A stretch of DNA of 64,000 nt, taken from CADEEV01 sp964442185. Its GTDB lineage: Bacteria; Acidobacteriota; Vicinamibacteria; Fen-336. Position 1 is the first letter of the stretch; every line of letters starts with the position of its first letter. Location: contig CAYTWT010000293.1 in NCBI GenBank assembly GCA_964442185.1, positions 30,758 to 94,757 of the forward strand, in the 5' to 3' direction. Position numbers and translations under genes: made by a program. Below, one piece after another: positions 16,351 to 24,757 of this stretch. The notes beneath the pieces were generated by a model, which searched no databases, was not told the origin of the DNA, and worked only from the letters and a program-made list of their open reading frames with translations.

Positions 16351-16686
16351 ATGAAAATCGTCGAGCGCCAGGTCGAGGATGTGGTGATCTTGGATCTTCA
16401 TGGGAAGATCCTGATCGGCGAAGGAGACGACGCGCTCCGCGACGCCGTCACCCGGGTCGTCGACAGCGGAAAGACGAAGATCCTCCTGAATCTGGAGGAT
16501 GTGCCCTACGTGGATTCGGCCGGCCTGGGCGAGATCGTGCGGTGTTACACCACAGTCAGCCGCAAGAACGGCAAGCTCAAGCTGATCAACCTCACGAAGA
16601 AGATCAAGGACCTGCTGTCGATCACCAAGCTGCTCACGGTCTTTGAAACCTACGAGTCGGAATCCGAGGCGATCAAGAGCTTCTAG
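16351..16686 (+). CDS. STAS-domain anti-sigma factor antagonist
   Basis: A single-domain STAS protein of 111 residues, of the SpoIIAA/RsbV type. The phosphorylatable serine motif is intact (VDSAGLGEIVR, about residues 54-64). The N-terminal 'MKIVERQVEDVVILDLHGKILIGEG' and C-terminal 'LLTVFETYESESEAIKSF' match the family. These proteins bind and inactivate an anti-sigma kinase when unphosphorylated. No kinase, phosphatase or sigma factor gene is next to it. Its own promoter lies upstream, and the glycan operon begins 69 bp downstream. Confidence 0.9.
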   Translation: MKIVERQVEDVVILDLHGKILIGEGDDALRDAVTRVVDSGKTKILLNLEDVPYVDSAGLGEIVRCYTTVSRKNGKLKLINLTKKIKDLLSITKLLTVFETYESESEAIKSF

Positions 16687-16755
16687 CAAGGGCACTTCGG
16701 CCCGTCCGGGCGGCCCTGGTTCGCGCCACGCGGCCTTAGGGAGCCGCTCCTTTCC

Positions 16756-17652
16756 ATGAAACCGCTTCTCGTCTCCCTCCGGCCGCACCAGTGGACGAAG
16801 AACCTCCTGGTCTTCGCTCCGCTGGCGCTGTCCAAGCATCTTTTCGAGCCGGAGCCGTTCCTGCGCGCGCTCGTCGCCTTTACCCTGTTCTGCGGGCTCT
16901 CGGGCGCTGTGTACCTCGTCAACGATGTCGTCGACGTCGAGCGCGACCGGCTGCATCCGAGAAAGCGGCTGCGGCCCGTGGCGAGCGGTGTGCTCTCCGC
17001 GCGGACGGCTTGCACCTTCGCGGGCCTGATTGGGCTTTCGTGCCTCGGCGCTTCGTTTGCGCTGGGTCCGGCCTTCGGCCTCTCGGCCCTGGCCTATCTG
17101 CTGCTGAACCTCGCCTACTCGTTGAAACTCAAGGAGATCGTGATCGTGGACGCACTCGCGCTCGCACTCGGTTTCGTGGTGCGAGCGGTCGCGGGCGCCG
17201 TGGCGATCGGCGTCGTCTTCAGCGCTTGGCTGCTGATCTGCACCATCCTGCTGGCCCTGTTCCTGACCTTTTGCAAGCGACGGCACGAGCTGACCTTGCT
17301 CACCGATGCGGCCTCCGAGCATCGCAAGAGCCTCGGGGAGTACAGCCCGTATCTGCTCGACCAGATGATCGCCGTCGTAACCGCGTCGTGCCTGATGGCG
17401 TACGCCTCGTACACGACCGCACCGGAGACGATCGAGAAGTTCCAGACCGACCGCCTGCCCTGGACCATTCCTTTCGTGCTCTACGGCATCTTCCGTTATC
17501 TTTATCTCGTGCACCGGCGGGAGCTGGGCGGCAGCCCGACGGACATCCTCCTGACCGATCTGCCGCTCATCCTCGACGTGGTCCTGTGGGCCCTTGCGAT
17601 CGTGGTGATCGTGTACACGGCCCAGGGCGCGCCGATGCCGCTGGGGCGCTGA
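16756..17652 (+). CDS. UbiA-family prenyltransferase, decaprenyl-phosphate phosphoribosyltransferase-like
   Basis: A 298-residue membrane protein with about 8-9 helices. The first Asp-rich motif NDVVDVERDRLHPRKRLRP (about 56-74) is the NDxxDxxxDxxHPxKxxRP signature of polyprenyl-phosphate phosphoribosyltransferases (Rv3806c-type). These move 5-phosphoribose from PRPP to a polyprenyl phosphate. 'MKPLLVSLRPHQWTKNLLVFAPL' is also typical. The gene opens an operon of glycosyltransferases, so a lipid-linked pentose donor for a surface glycan is likely. No DprE1/DprE2 epimerase genes are seen here. Confidence 0.82.
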   Translation: MKPLLVSLRPHQWTKNLLVFAPLALSKHLFEPEPFLRALVAFTLFCGLSGAVYLVNDVVDVERDRLHPRKRLRPVASGVLSARTACTFAGLIGLSCLGASFALGPAFGLSALAYLLLNLAYSLKLKEIVIVDALALALGFVVRAVAGAVAIGVVFSAWLLICTILLALFLTFCKRRHELTLLTDAASEHRKSLGEYSPYLLDQMIAVVTASCLMAYASYTTAPETIEKFQTDRLPWTIPFVLYGIFRYLYLVHRRELGGSPTDILLTDLPLILDVVLWALAIVVIVYTAQGAPMPLGR

Positions 17653-17653
17653 C

Positions 17654-18202
17654 ATGAGCTTCGAGATCCAGTCGAAAGACGTCGACGTCGAGGCCATCAT
17701 GCGCGCGATCCGCAAGCGCATTGACGAAAAAAGGCAAGGCCTCTACAGCGACGAAGAGATCCGGGAGATCGCCGAGCATCGGCTGGATGCCGTGCTCGAC
17801 GCGCACGACTTCAATCCCGACTTCATCAAGGACTTCCGTGCGCAGGCGGCTCGCTGGAACTTCCGCTTCGGGCAAGGCACCGTATACGAGTCGAGCCGCG
17901 GGGCGGTGGGCCGGGTCCTGGAGACGATCCGGCGGCTCCTGAAGCCGATCCAGAAGCTGTTCTGGAACCCGAACCCGATGATTGCGGCGCTCTCCCGCCA
18001 GTCGGATCTGAACTCGTACTACGTCCACCTGCTCCACAACCTGGCAGTCGAGATCACCAAGCTGAACCTCGAGGTGCAGGATCTGCGCAACCGCTGCTTG
18101 GAGCTGCAGGGCCGCCTCGAGTTCCAGGTGCGACGCGAGAAGACGCTCGAGGGGATGGTCGTCTACCGGGACGACGCGCCGGACGGGCGCCGCACCGAGT
18201 AG
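17654..18202 (+). CDS. Conserved-looking protein of unknown function in glycosyltransferase operon
   Basis: A 182-residue cytoplasmic-looking protein that I do not recognise. It has an N-terminal charged helical part ('VDVEAIMRAIRKRIDEKRQG', then 'YSDEEIREIAEHRLDAVLDAHDF') and a central 'RRLLKPIQKLFWNPNPMIAAL' amphipathic segment. The C-terminal region is a probable coiled coil ('LLHNLAVEITKLNLEVQDLRNRCLELQGRLEFQVRREKTLE'). It starts 1 nt after the prenyltransferase stop, and its stop codon is immediately followed by the GTG of the first glycosyltransferase. A role as scaffold or membrane-associated partner of the glycosyltransferases is an inference from position and coiled coil. Confidence 0.75.
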   Translation: MSFEIQSKDVDVEAIMRAIRKRIDEKRQGLYSDEEIREIAEHRLDAVLDAHDFNPDFIKDFRAQAARWNFRFGQGTVYESSRGAVGRVLETIRRLLKPIQKLFWNPNPMIAALSRQSDLNSYYVHLLHNLAVEITKLNLEVQDLRNRCLELQGRLEFQVRREKTLEGMVVYRDDAPDGRRTE

Positions 18203-19390
18203 GTGAGGCTCGCGTTCGTGGTCCAGCGCTATGGCCTGGAGATCGCTGGCGGGGCCGAGTACCACTGTCGGCTCATCGCCGAGCACCTCTCGCGGCATGC
18301 GAAGGTCGAGGTGTTCACGACCTGCGCCGCCGACTACGTGACGTGGGCCAACCACTATCCCGAAGGCACCGAGGTCCTGAACGGACTGCCCGTGCACCGC
18401 TTCCGGGTCCAGCGCGAGCGCGATACCGTTCGCTTCGCGCGCGCGAGCCGTGAAGTATTCGAGAGCCCCCGGGGCGAACGCGAGGAGCTCGCGTGGCTCG
18501 AAGAGGAGGGGCCGTTCTCGCCCCGGCTCGTGAAGCAGGTGGAACGGCGCCGCGCCGACTTCGACAGCTGGGTGTTCTTCTCGTACCGCTACTACACGAC
18601 CTTCCACGGCCTCAGGGCCGCCCGCGATCGCGCGCTGCTCGTGCCGACGGCTGAGGACGACGGGGTTTACAAGCTGTCCATCTTTCGGCCACTGTTCCGG
18701 ATGCCGCGTGCCATTGTCTGGAACAGCGTCGAGGAGAAGACGATGATCGAGGCGGTTGCGGCGAACAGCGATGTGCCCGGGGACGTAGTAGGTGTCGGCT
18801 CCGCGCTCCCTGCGAGTCTCGATGGCCACGCGTTCCGTTCCGCCCACGGCGTCGATGGGCCGTTCGTGCTCTATGTCGGCCGGATCGACGAGAACAAGGG
18901 CTGCCGCGAGTTGTTCGGGTTCTTTCGGCGCTACCGCGAGGAAACCGGCTCGCGCCTGCGCCTGATCCTCATCGGCAAGCCCATCTTGTCGATCCCCGAC
19001 GATCCCGGCATCGTGCCGCTCGGTTTCCTGCCCGACGCCGAGAAGTGGAACGCCCTTGCCGCGTGCGAGGCGTTGGTCATGCCCTCGCGCTACGAGAGCC
19101 TGTCGATGGTGACGCTCGAGGCGTGGTGGGCCGGCCGGCCGGTGCTCGCGAACGCGAAGTGCAGCGTGCTGCGAGGCCAGTGCCAACGGTCGAACGCGGG
19201 TCTATACTACGCCGGCTACGACGAGTTTCGCGAAGCGCTCGCCGTGCTCGAGTCCGAGGCGGGCTTGCGCCAGACGCTGGGAGCGAATGGCCGGCGCTAT
19301 TTCGAACAGAACTATGCCTGGGACGTGATCGAGCGGAAGTATTTGGCGCTCTTTGCCCAGGCCGGTCGAAGCGCGGGCCAAGGAGCGTAG
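18203..19390 (+). CDS. GT4-family glycosyltransferase (QRYG subtype, copy 1)
   Basis: A 395-residue GT-B fold retaining glycosyltransferase. The N-domain opens 'RLAFVVQRYGLEIAGGAEYHCRLIAEHL', with a glycine-rich acceptor loop. The C-domain has 'LYVGRIDENKGCRELFGFF' and the nucleotide-sugar motif E-x7-E (ESLSMVTLE). Shared features with the gene at 22643 (opening QRYG.EIAGG, 'TTCA.DYV.W', 'CQRSNAGL.Y') show the two are paralogues. The start is GTG, directly after the upstream stop. It probably adds one sugar to a lipid-linked glycan at the inner membrane; donor and acceptor are unknown. Confidence 0.9.
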   Translation: MRLAFVVQRYGLEIAGGAEYHCRLIAEHLSRHAKVEVFTTCAADYVTWANHYPEGTEVLNGLPVHRFRVQRERDTVRFARASREVFESPRGEREELAWLEEEGPFSPRLVKQVERRRADFDSWVFFSYRYYTTFHGLRAARDRALLVPTAEDDGVYKLSIFRPLFRMPRAIVWNSVEEKTMIEAVAANSDVPGDVVGVGSALPASLDGHAFRSAHGVDGPFVLYVGRIDENKGCRELFGFFRRYREETGSRLRLILIGKPILSIPDDPGIVPLGFLPDAEKWNALAACEALVMPSRYESLSMVTLEAWWAGRPVLANAKCSVLRGQCQRSNAGLYYAGYDEFREALAVLESEAGLRQTLGANGRRYFEQNYAWDVIERKYLALFAQAGRSAGQGA

Positions 19391-19393
19391 CGT

Positions 19394-20467
19394 GTGATCC
19401 GGCGCGTCCCGCAGCTGCTGGCCGCGCTGTCCTACGGCGATGCGATCGGCAACGAGGCCCTCGCCATTCAGCGTCACTTGCGTGCGGCCGGTTACGAATC
19501 TGACATCTTCGCCGAGCGCGTGCACCCGCGGATGGCGCGCCTGGCGCGGCCGCTTCACGAGTACCGCGAGGTCTCGTCGCCGGAAACCGTCTGTCTGTTC
19601 CATTTCTCGATCGGCAGTGCGGCAGGGCGGATGGCCTTCCACGCCCCCGATCGGCTCGTCGCCATCTACCACAACATCACGCCCGCCGAGTTCTTCCTGG
19701 GCTTCCAGCCGCACCTCGCGGGTCTGTGCTATCACGGGCGGCGGGAGCTCGCGGCATTTGCTCCGCGCACCGCGCTGGGCCTGGGCGACAGCGAGTTCAA
19801 CCGGCGCGAGTTGCAGGCTGCCGGGTACCGCCGGACTGAGGTGTTGCCGATTGTTCTCGATCTCGAACGCTATCGTCAGCCCGCCTCGCCGGTCGTGCGC
19901 GGCCTCTACAGCGACGGCCGGAAGAATCTGCTATTCGTCGGCCGAATCATCCCCAACAAAAAGATCGAGGACCTGCTCCGCGTCTTTGCGATCTATCAAC
20001 GCTATCTCGAGCCTCGCAGTCGCCTGCTGCTGGTCGGCGAGTCTCGTGGCTTCGAGCGCTACCAGCGCCGCTTGCGCGAAAGGGCGGCGGCGCTCCGGCT
20101 CGACAACGTGGTCTTCGCCGGCCACGTCGACGACGACGACCTGCGAGCCTACTATTCCGTGGCCGACGTCTTCTTGTGCCTGTCGGAACACGAGGGCTTC
20201 TGCGTGCCGCTCGTCGAGGCCATGAACTTCGGCGTGCCTGTCGTGGCGTTCGACGCAGGGGCCGTGGCTGAGACACTGCGCGGCGGCGGTGTGCTCCTGA
20301 AAGAGAAGCAACCGGAGGTCGTGGCGGAGCTGGTCCACCGGGTCCTGACCGACGCAGCGTTGCGCTCCGCCGTGATGGGCACGCAAGAACGAGCGCTGGC
20401 CGAGGTCCGGGCGACCGATTTCGGCGCCCTCCTGCGCGAGCGCCTCGCGCCGGCCCTGGTCTCATGA
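19394..20467 (+). CDS. GT4-family glycosyltransferase (GDAIG subtype, copy 1)
   Basis: A 357-residue GT-B glycosyltransferase starting at GTG 19394, 3 nt after the previous stop. The N-domain opens with 'LSYGDAIGNEALAIQRHLRAAGY'; 'YHNITPAEFF' follows. The C-domain has 'LLFVGRIIPNKKIEDLLRVFAIYQRYL' and the E-x7-E motif EGFCVPLVE. It is the first of three adjacent paralogues sharing GDA(I/V)G near the N-terminus and 'FVGR..PNK..EDL'. The order suggests stepwise addition of sugars to one glycan. Confidence 0.9.
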   Translation: MIRRVPQLLAALSYGDAIGNEALAIQRHLRAAGYESDIFAERVHPRMARLARPLHEYREVSSPETVCLFHFSIGSAAGRMAFHAPDRLVAIYHNITPAEFFLGFQPHLAGLCYHGRRELAAFAPRTALGLGDSEFNRRELQAAGYRRTEVLPIVLDLERYRQPASPVVRGLYSDGRKNLLFVGRIIPNKKIEDLLRVFAIYQRYLEPRSRLLLVGESRGFERYQRRLRERAAALRLDNVVFAGHVDDDDLRAYYSVADVFLCLSEHEGFCVPLVEAMNFGVPVVAFDAGAVAETLRGGGVLLKEKQPEVVAELVHRVLTDAALRSAVMGTQERALAEVRATDFGALLRERLAPALVS

Positions 20468-21546
20468 GCGCCTCTCGCCGGGCGGTCCATCAGCTCCTGG
20501 GGGCGCTCCACGCCGGCGACGCCGTGGGGCACGAAGCCCTCGTGATCCGCGACACGCTGCGTGGCGCCGGGCATGTTTCAGAGATCTTCGCGGGCTTCAT
20601 CGACCCGGAGCTCACGGCCGAGGCGCGGCCCCTTTCCGGCTACGCGGCGGTCTCGGGACCCGAAAGCGTCTGCCTGTTTCACTTCGCGCCGGAGAGCCCC
20701 GCCGCGCGGCTCGCGCTGGCCGTGCCCGATCGACTGGCGCTCGTGTTCCACAACATGACCCCGGCGGCGTTCCTGGCGCGCTTCGATGCCGGCCTGGCGC
20801 GCGCTCACATCCTGGGTCTGGGGCAGCTGCGCGCGTTCGCCTCGCGCGCGCGCCTGGCGCTGGCTCACAGCGATTTCAGTCGTCGTGACCTCGTGAGGGC
20901 GGGCTTCGCGGAGCGTGCGCGGGTGGTGCCCTTCGCCGTGGACCTTCGCGAGAAGCGACCGGCGGCTGCGCCCGTACTCCGCACGCTGTTCGCCGACGGG
21001 CACAGGAACCTGCTGTTCGTGGGCCGCATCGCTCCGAACAAGCGGATCGAGGACCTGTTGCGTGTGTTTGCCGCCTACCGGCGCCTGGCAGGCAAGCGCA
21101 GCCGCCTGCTGCTCGTCGGCGACACCACTGGCTTCCCCCGGTACGTGCAGAGCCTGCACGCGCTGACCCGAGAGCTGCGCCTCGACGACGTCGTGTTCAG
21201 CGGTCACGCGAACGAAGCCGAGCTTCAGGCGTACTACTCCGTGGCAGCAGCCTTCGTGTGCCTCTCCGAGCATGAAGGCTTCGGCGTGCCCTTGCTCGAA
21301 GCCATGCTCTGGGACGTGCCGGTGCTGGCCTTCGACGCGGCGGCGGTGGCCGAGACGATGCGGGGTGGCGGTGTGCTGCTCCGGGACAAGCGTCCGGCGC
21401 TTGTCGCCGAGCTTCTGAACGAGATCCTGAGTCGGCCGGCTCTGCGCGAAGCCGTGCTCACGACGCAGCGGCGCGCGCTGGCGCAGTGGCGGGCGATCGA
21501 CTTTGGCGCGCGGCTGCTCGCAGAGCTTCGACCACTGGTGGCGTGA
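20464..21546 (+). CDS. GT4-family glycosyltransferase (GDAIG subtype, copy 2)
   Basis: A 360-residue paralogue of the preceding gene, overlapping it by 4 nt (ATGA). It opens 'LHAGDAVGHEALVIRDTLRGAGH', has 'FHNMTPAAFLARFD', 'LLFVGRIAPNKRIEDLLRVFAAYRRL' and E-x7-E as EGFGVPLLE. The strong similarity to copy 1 over the full length (for example the shared VFSGH/VFAGH, AYYSVA and FDA.AVAET..GGGVLL blocks) points to tandem duplication, followed presumably by specialisation. Confidence 0.9.
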   Translation: MSASRRAVHQLLGALHAGDAVGHEALVIRDTLRGAGHVSEIFAGFIDPELTAEARPLSGYAAVSGPESVCLFHFAPESPAARLALAVPDRLALVFHNMTPAAFLARFDAGLARAHILGLGQLRAFASRARLALAHSDFSRRDLVRAGFAERARVVPFAVDLREKRPAAAPVLRTLFADGHRNLLFVGRIAPNKRIEDLLRVFAAYRRLAGKRSRLLLVGDTTGFPRYVQSLHALTRELRLDDVVFSGHANEAELQAYYSVAAAFVCLSEHEGFGVPLLEAMLWDVPVLAFDAAAVAETMRGGGVLLRDKRPALVAELLNEILSRPALREAVLTTQRRALAQWRAIDFGARLLAELRPLVA

Positions 21547-22646
21547 TGGCGCGCCCCAGCCGCGTCGATCAGTGGGTCCCCGCCCTCCACCGCGGCGACG
21601 CGATCGGAGACTCGACGCTGCTGATGCGCGACGCGTTCCGCTCCTGGGGCCTAGCGGCCGAGGTGTACACGCTCGACGTCGACGACGAAGTTGCCTCCCA
21701 GGCCAGGCGCTTCTCGGCCTGGAAGGCGGGCGGCCCGGACGATGTGGTGATCCTCCACTATGCTCTGCCCTCGCGCCTGAGCGGGGCGTTCCGCGAGTTG
21801 CGCTGCCGGCGCGTGCTGCTGCACCACAACATCACGCCGCCAGCGTTCTATGCGCCGTACGACCCGGAGCTGGCAGGGATCTGTGCGCTGGGGCAAGCGG
21901 AAGTCCGCAGCCTCACTGCTCACGCAGAACTGGCGCTGGGCGACAGCGAGTGGACCCGTCAGGAGCTCGAACGGATGGGCTTCGCGCGCACCGGCGTGCT
22001 GCCGATCCTGCTCGATTTTGAGCGCTACGCGGAAGCCCCCGGGGCCGTTCTGTCGCGGGCGCTGGGCGACGAACGGGTCAATCTTCTGTTTGTCGGCCGT
22101 GTCGCTCCGAACAAGCGCCACGAAGACTTGATCCGCGTCGCATCCTATTGGAAGCGCTTCATCGCATCGGACGTGCGCCTGCTGCTCGTGGGCAAGCGGC
22201 CGCGCCGCGAGACTGGCAATGGCCTGCCGCTGCGCAAGCACTATCTCGACGCGCTCCAGTCGTTCCACTACGAGGAAGGCCTGGACGCGACGGAAGTGGT
22301 CTTCACGGGCCACGTACCCCACGACGACCTGCTCGCCTGCTACTCGCGCTCCCGCGTGTTCCTTTCGATGAGCGAACACGAGGGCTTCGGCGTGCCGCTC
22401 GTCGAGGCGATGCTGATGAACGTGCCAGTGCTGGCATTTCGCGCAAGCGCCGTGGGCGACACGCTCGGCGACGCGGGTTTGCAGTTTGGCGAGAAGTGCT
22501 TTGCCGAGGTCGCGGAGCTCTGCCATCAGCTTGCGACAGACGAGTCGTTGCGCGCGAGCGTTCTCGCGGGGCAGCGCCGCCGCCTGGAGGCGTTCGCGCC
22601 CGCCGCCGTTGAGGCGACGCTGCGGCGCCACCTGGAGTCGCTGTGA
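21546..22646 (+). CDS. GT4-family glycosyltransferase (GDAIG subtype, copy 3)
   Basis: The third paralogue, 366 residues from ATG 21546 (TGATG overlap with the previous stop). It has 'LHRGDAIGDSTLLMRDAFRSWGL', 'HHNITPPAFYAPYDPELAG', 'LLFVGRVAPNKRHEDLIRVASYW' and EGFGVPLVE. A short insertion relative to copies 1 and 2 follows the sugar-nucleotide loop ('KRPRRETGNGLPLRKHYLDALQS'), so it has diverged more. The predicted role is another retaining sugar transfer in the same glycan. Confidence 0.9.
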   Translation: MARPSRVDQWVPALHRGDAIGDSTLLMRDAFRSWGLAAEVYTLDVDDEVASQARRFSAWKAGGPDDVVILHYALPSRLSGAFRELRCRRVLLHHNITPPAFYAPYDPELAGICALGQAEVRSLTAHAELALGDSEWTRQELERMGFARTGVLPILLDFERYAEAPGAVLSRALGDERVNLLFVGRVAPNKRHEDLIRVASYWKRFIASDVRLLLVGKRPRRETGNGLPLRKHYLDALQSFHYEEGLDATEVVFTGHVPHDDLLACYSRSRVFLSMSEHEGFGVPLVEAMLMNVPVLAFRASAVGDTLGDAGLQFGEKCFAEVAELCHQLATDESLRASVLAGQRRRLEAFAPAAVEATLRRHLESL

Positions 22647-23845
22647 GCCGCAAGCCGCGGGTCGCGATCGTCATCCAGCGCTACGGAGCGGAGATCGCAG
22701 GGGGCTCCGAGTCCCTGGCTCGGGCGGTCGCCGAACGCCTGACGAGCGATCACGAGGTGACCGTGCTGACGACGTGCGCGCGCGACTACGTGAGCTGGAA
22801 GAACGAGCTGCCGGAGGGAGCACAGGGCGAGAACGGCGTCGAGGTCCTGCGTTTTCCCGTCGAGCAAGAGCGCGATCTGGCGTCGTTCAACCGCATCTCC
22901 GAGAGGCTATACGCCGGCGCACGCACTGAGACCGAGGAACTCGACTGGCTCCGAAAACAGGGACCCGACGTGCCACGACTCGTCCAGCGCCTCGAAGCGG
23001 ATCGTGATCGTTACGATGCTGTGTTCTTCTTCACGTACTTGTACTTCCCGACGTACTGGGGCTTGCGGGCGGCGGCGGAGCGCTCGATTCTGGTTCCCAC
23101 CGCTCACGACGAGCCACCGCTGGGGTTTTCGATCTATCGTCGCGTCTTCGAGGCTCCGCGGGCCTTCGTGTTCTGCTCTTCCCCGGAACGGGAGCTGGTC
23201 CGCCGGCGTTTCGAGATTGGCGCGCGACCCGAGGAGGTGGCGGGGATCGGCGTCGAGGTTCCCGCGGCTGCCGATGTCGAGGGCTTCCGTATCCGCCACG
23301 AGGTCCGCGGCCCTTACGCGCTTTACGCCGGCCGCATCGATGCTGGCAAGGGTTGCGATGAGATGCTCGAATTCTTCGGCCGTTACCGTGCGAGCGTCCG
23401 TGGGGGCGTGCAGCTGCTCTTGATCGGGCGACTCGCCATGCCCGAGCCCCGCGTTCCGGGCGTGCGCTACCTCGGCTACTTGGGCGAGGCGGAGAAGTTC
23501 GCGGCGCTGGCTGGGGCGAGCGCCGTCGTCTGCCCCAGCTCCCTCGAAAGCCTGTCGATCGTCCTGCTCGAGGCAATGGCCTACGGCACTCCGGTTCTTG
23601 CAACCGCGCGCTCGGCCGTGCTCGAGGACCATTGCCAGCGCTCGAACGCGGGGTTGTTCTATCGGGACGCGCCCGAGTTCGTGGAGGCGCTCGACCTCCT
23701 GGCCACGCAGCGCGACCTGGCGCGGGCGCTCGGCGAGAACGGGCGACGCTACGTGACCGAAGGCTATCGTTGGGACGTGGTGATGGAAAAGTACCGCCGG
23801 GCGATCGCCGCGGTGCGCACGGCTCCATACCCGCCGAGCTTCTAA
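22643..23845 (+). CDS. GT4-family glycosyltransferase (QRYG subtype, copy 2)
   Basis: A 400-residue glycosyltransferase, start GTG 22643 overlapping the previous stop by 4 nt. It opens 'RVAIVIQRYGAEIAGGSESLARAVAERL' and has E-x7-E as ESLSIVLLE and the block 'HCQRSNAGLFY', making it the paralogue of the gene at 18203. The operon thus has the order A-B-B'-B''-A'. It ends convergently with the PATAN gene, with a 4-nt overlap. Confidence 0.9.
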   Translation: MSRKPRVAIVIQRYGAEIAGGSESLARAVAERLTSDHEVTVLTTCARDYVSWKNELPEGAQGENGVEVLRFPVEQERDLASFNRISERLYAGARTETEELDWLRKQGPDVPRLVQRLEADRDRYDAVFFFTYLYFPTYWGLRAAAERSILVPTAHDEPPLGFSIYRRVFEAPRAFVFCSSPERELVRRRFEIGARPEEVAGIGVEVPAAADVEGFRIRHEVRGPYALYAGRIDAGKGCDEMLEFFGRYRASVRGGVQLLLIGRLAMPEPRVPGVRYLGYLGEAEKFAALAGASAVVCPSSLESLSIVLLEAMAYGTPVLATARSAVLEDHCQRSNAGLFYRDAPEFVEALDLLATQRDLARALGENGRRYVTEGYRWDVVMEKYRRAIAAVRTAPYPPSF

Positions 23846-24678
23846 CGCAAGGTCCTCAACAGCTCGAGCAACGCCTCGGTCGTCGGGGCGCCCTTGAGGA
23901 TCGAGGCCGCCCGTGCAATCTGGTTGACGGCTTCCTCGATCGCTTCGGCGCCAGCCCCTTTTTCGATCTCGCCCTTTGCCCTGGCGTAGTGCTTGTTCAC
24001 GACGCTCTCGCCCACGGAGCCGAGCAGATTGTTGCAGGCATCGCGCACTGTGAGCAGCTTCGCGAGCAGTTCGCCGCTCGCGGGGCCCCCGGCGGCCAGC
24101 CTGCCCGCGGCCCCCGGCTTTGCGGCGGTCCCGGCGAGAACGGTTTCCCGCAGCCGGATCAGCCCGGTGGCGATCAGGCCGTAGAGGATCTTGGCGGCGT
24201 CGAACACGGAAAGGCCGCTCGCCAGCGCGATCTGCTTGATCGAGCGCGTGGCATCGATCTTCGACAGGACCAACCACTCGCTCGTGTTCAGGTTGATCTG
24301 GCCCTCTCGCGTTTCCTGCACTACGAACTCCGGCACCAGTTCGGTCGAAGGGATCTTCTTGGAGAGCACCCGCCACTCGTCGAGCCGCCGCGCCGCCTCC
24401 ATGAGCAGGTTGGTGTTGCTCTTGGAGATGGTGCGTAGCTCCGTCGAGATGCCGGGCTCGAACTTGAAGTCACCCCGGCTCCAGATCGCGAGCGCATAGA
24501 CCGCTTCCTCACCCGTGGCGTCTTCGAGCTGGGCATGGACGATCTTCCCGTCGTTCAGGTAGATCTGGCCCTTGAGCGCGCCGTCGGTGAGGTGGAACAG
24601 GCCCGTTTTCCCACTGACGCTTATGAGCTGGATGATGTCCGGTAGATGAAGTTCCGCGAGCGAGCCCTGGAAGGCCAT
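23842..24678 (-). CDS. PATAN/DUF4388-domain protein
   Basis: A 278-residue cytoplasmic protein. Residues 1-100 form a DUF4388 (PATAN) domain: 'MAFQGSLAELHLPDIIQLISVSGKTGLFHLTDG', then 'GQIYLNDGKIVHAQLEDATGEEAVYALAIWSRGDFKFEPG'. A winged-helix-like segment follows ('WLVLSKIDATRSIKQIALASGLSVFDAAKILYGLIATGLI'). After an Ala/Gly/Pro linker comes a C-terminal helical domain. PATAN domains bind response-regulator or phosphotransfer partners and are linked to motility and surface control in cyanobacteria and myxobacteria. It lies directly downstream of an NtrC/kinase pair but has its own promoter. Confidence 0.85.
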   Translation of the reverse strand: MAFQGSLAELHLPDIIQLISVSGKTGLFHLTDGALKGQIYLNDGKIVHAQLEDATGEEAVYALAIWSRGDFKFEPGISTELRTISKSNTNLLMEAARRLDEWRVLSKKIPSTELVPEFVVQETREGQINLNTSEWLVLSKIDATRSIKQIALASGLSVFDAAKILYGLIATGLIRLRETVLAGTAAKPGAAGRLAAGGPASGELLAKLLTVRDACNNLLGSVGESVVNKHYARAKGEIEKGAGAEAIEEAVNQIARAASILKGAPTTEALLELLRTLR

Positions 24679-24725
24679 ATCAGAAGGCTCTAAACCTCAG
24701 AATTGTCTGCCAATTAGAAGAGGCG

Positions 24726-24755
24726 AGGTTATCAAGGCGCAAAGGCGCCTGTCAA
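24726..24755 (-). promoter_or_regulatory. Promoter of the PATAN gene
   Basis: On the minus strand TTGACA (24755-24750), 18-bp spacer, TAACCT (24731-24726), just after the stop of the NtrC-type gene. A small stem GGCGC/GCGCC lies inside the spacer. Confidence 0.55.
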
Positions 24756-24757
24756 GA

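Noticed and set aside
16246..17721. N-terminal extension of the pta frame (to 846 residues)
   Set aside because: It is antisense to the STAS and UbiA genes, with His/Gln/Arg-rich sequence unlike any protein family; Pta homology begins at 16245.
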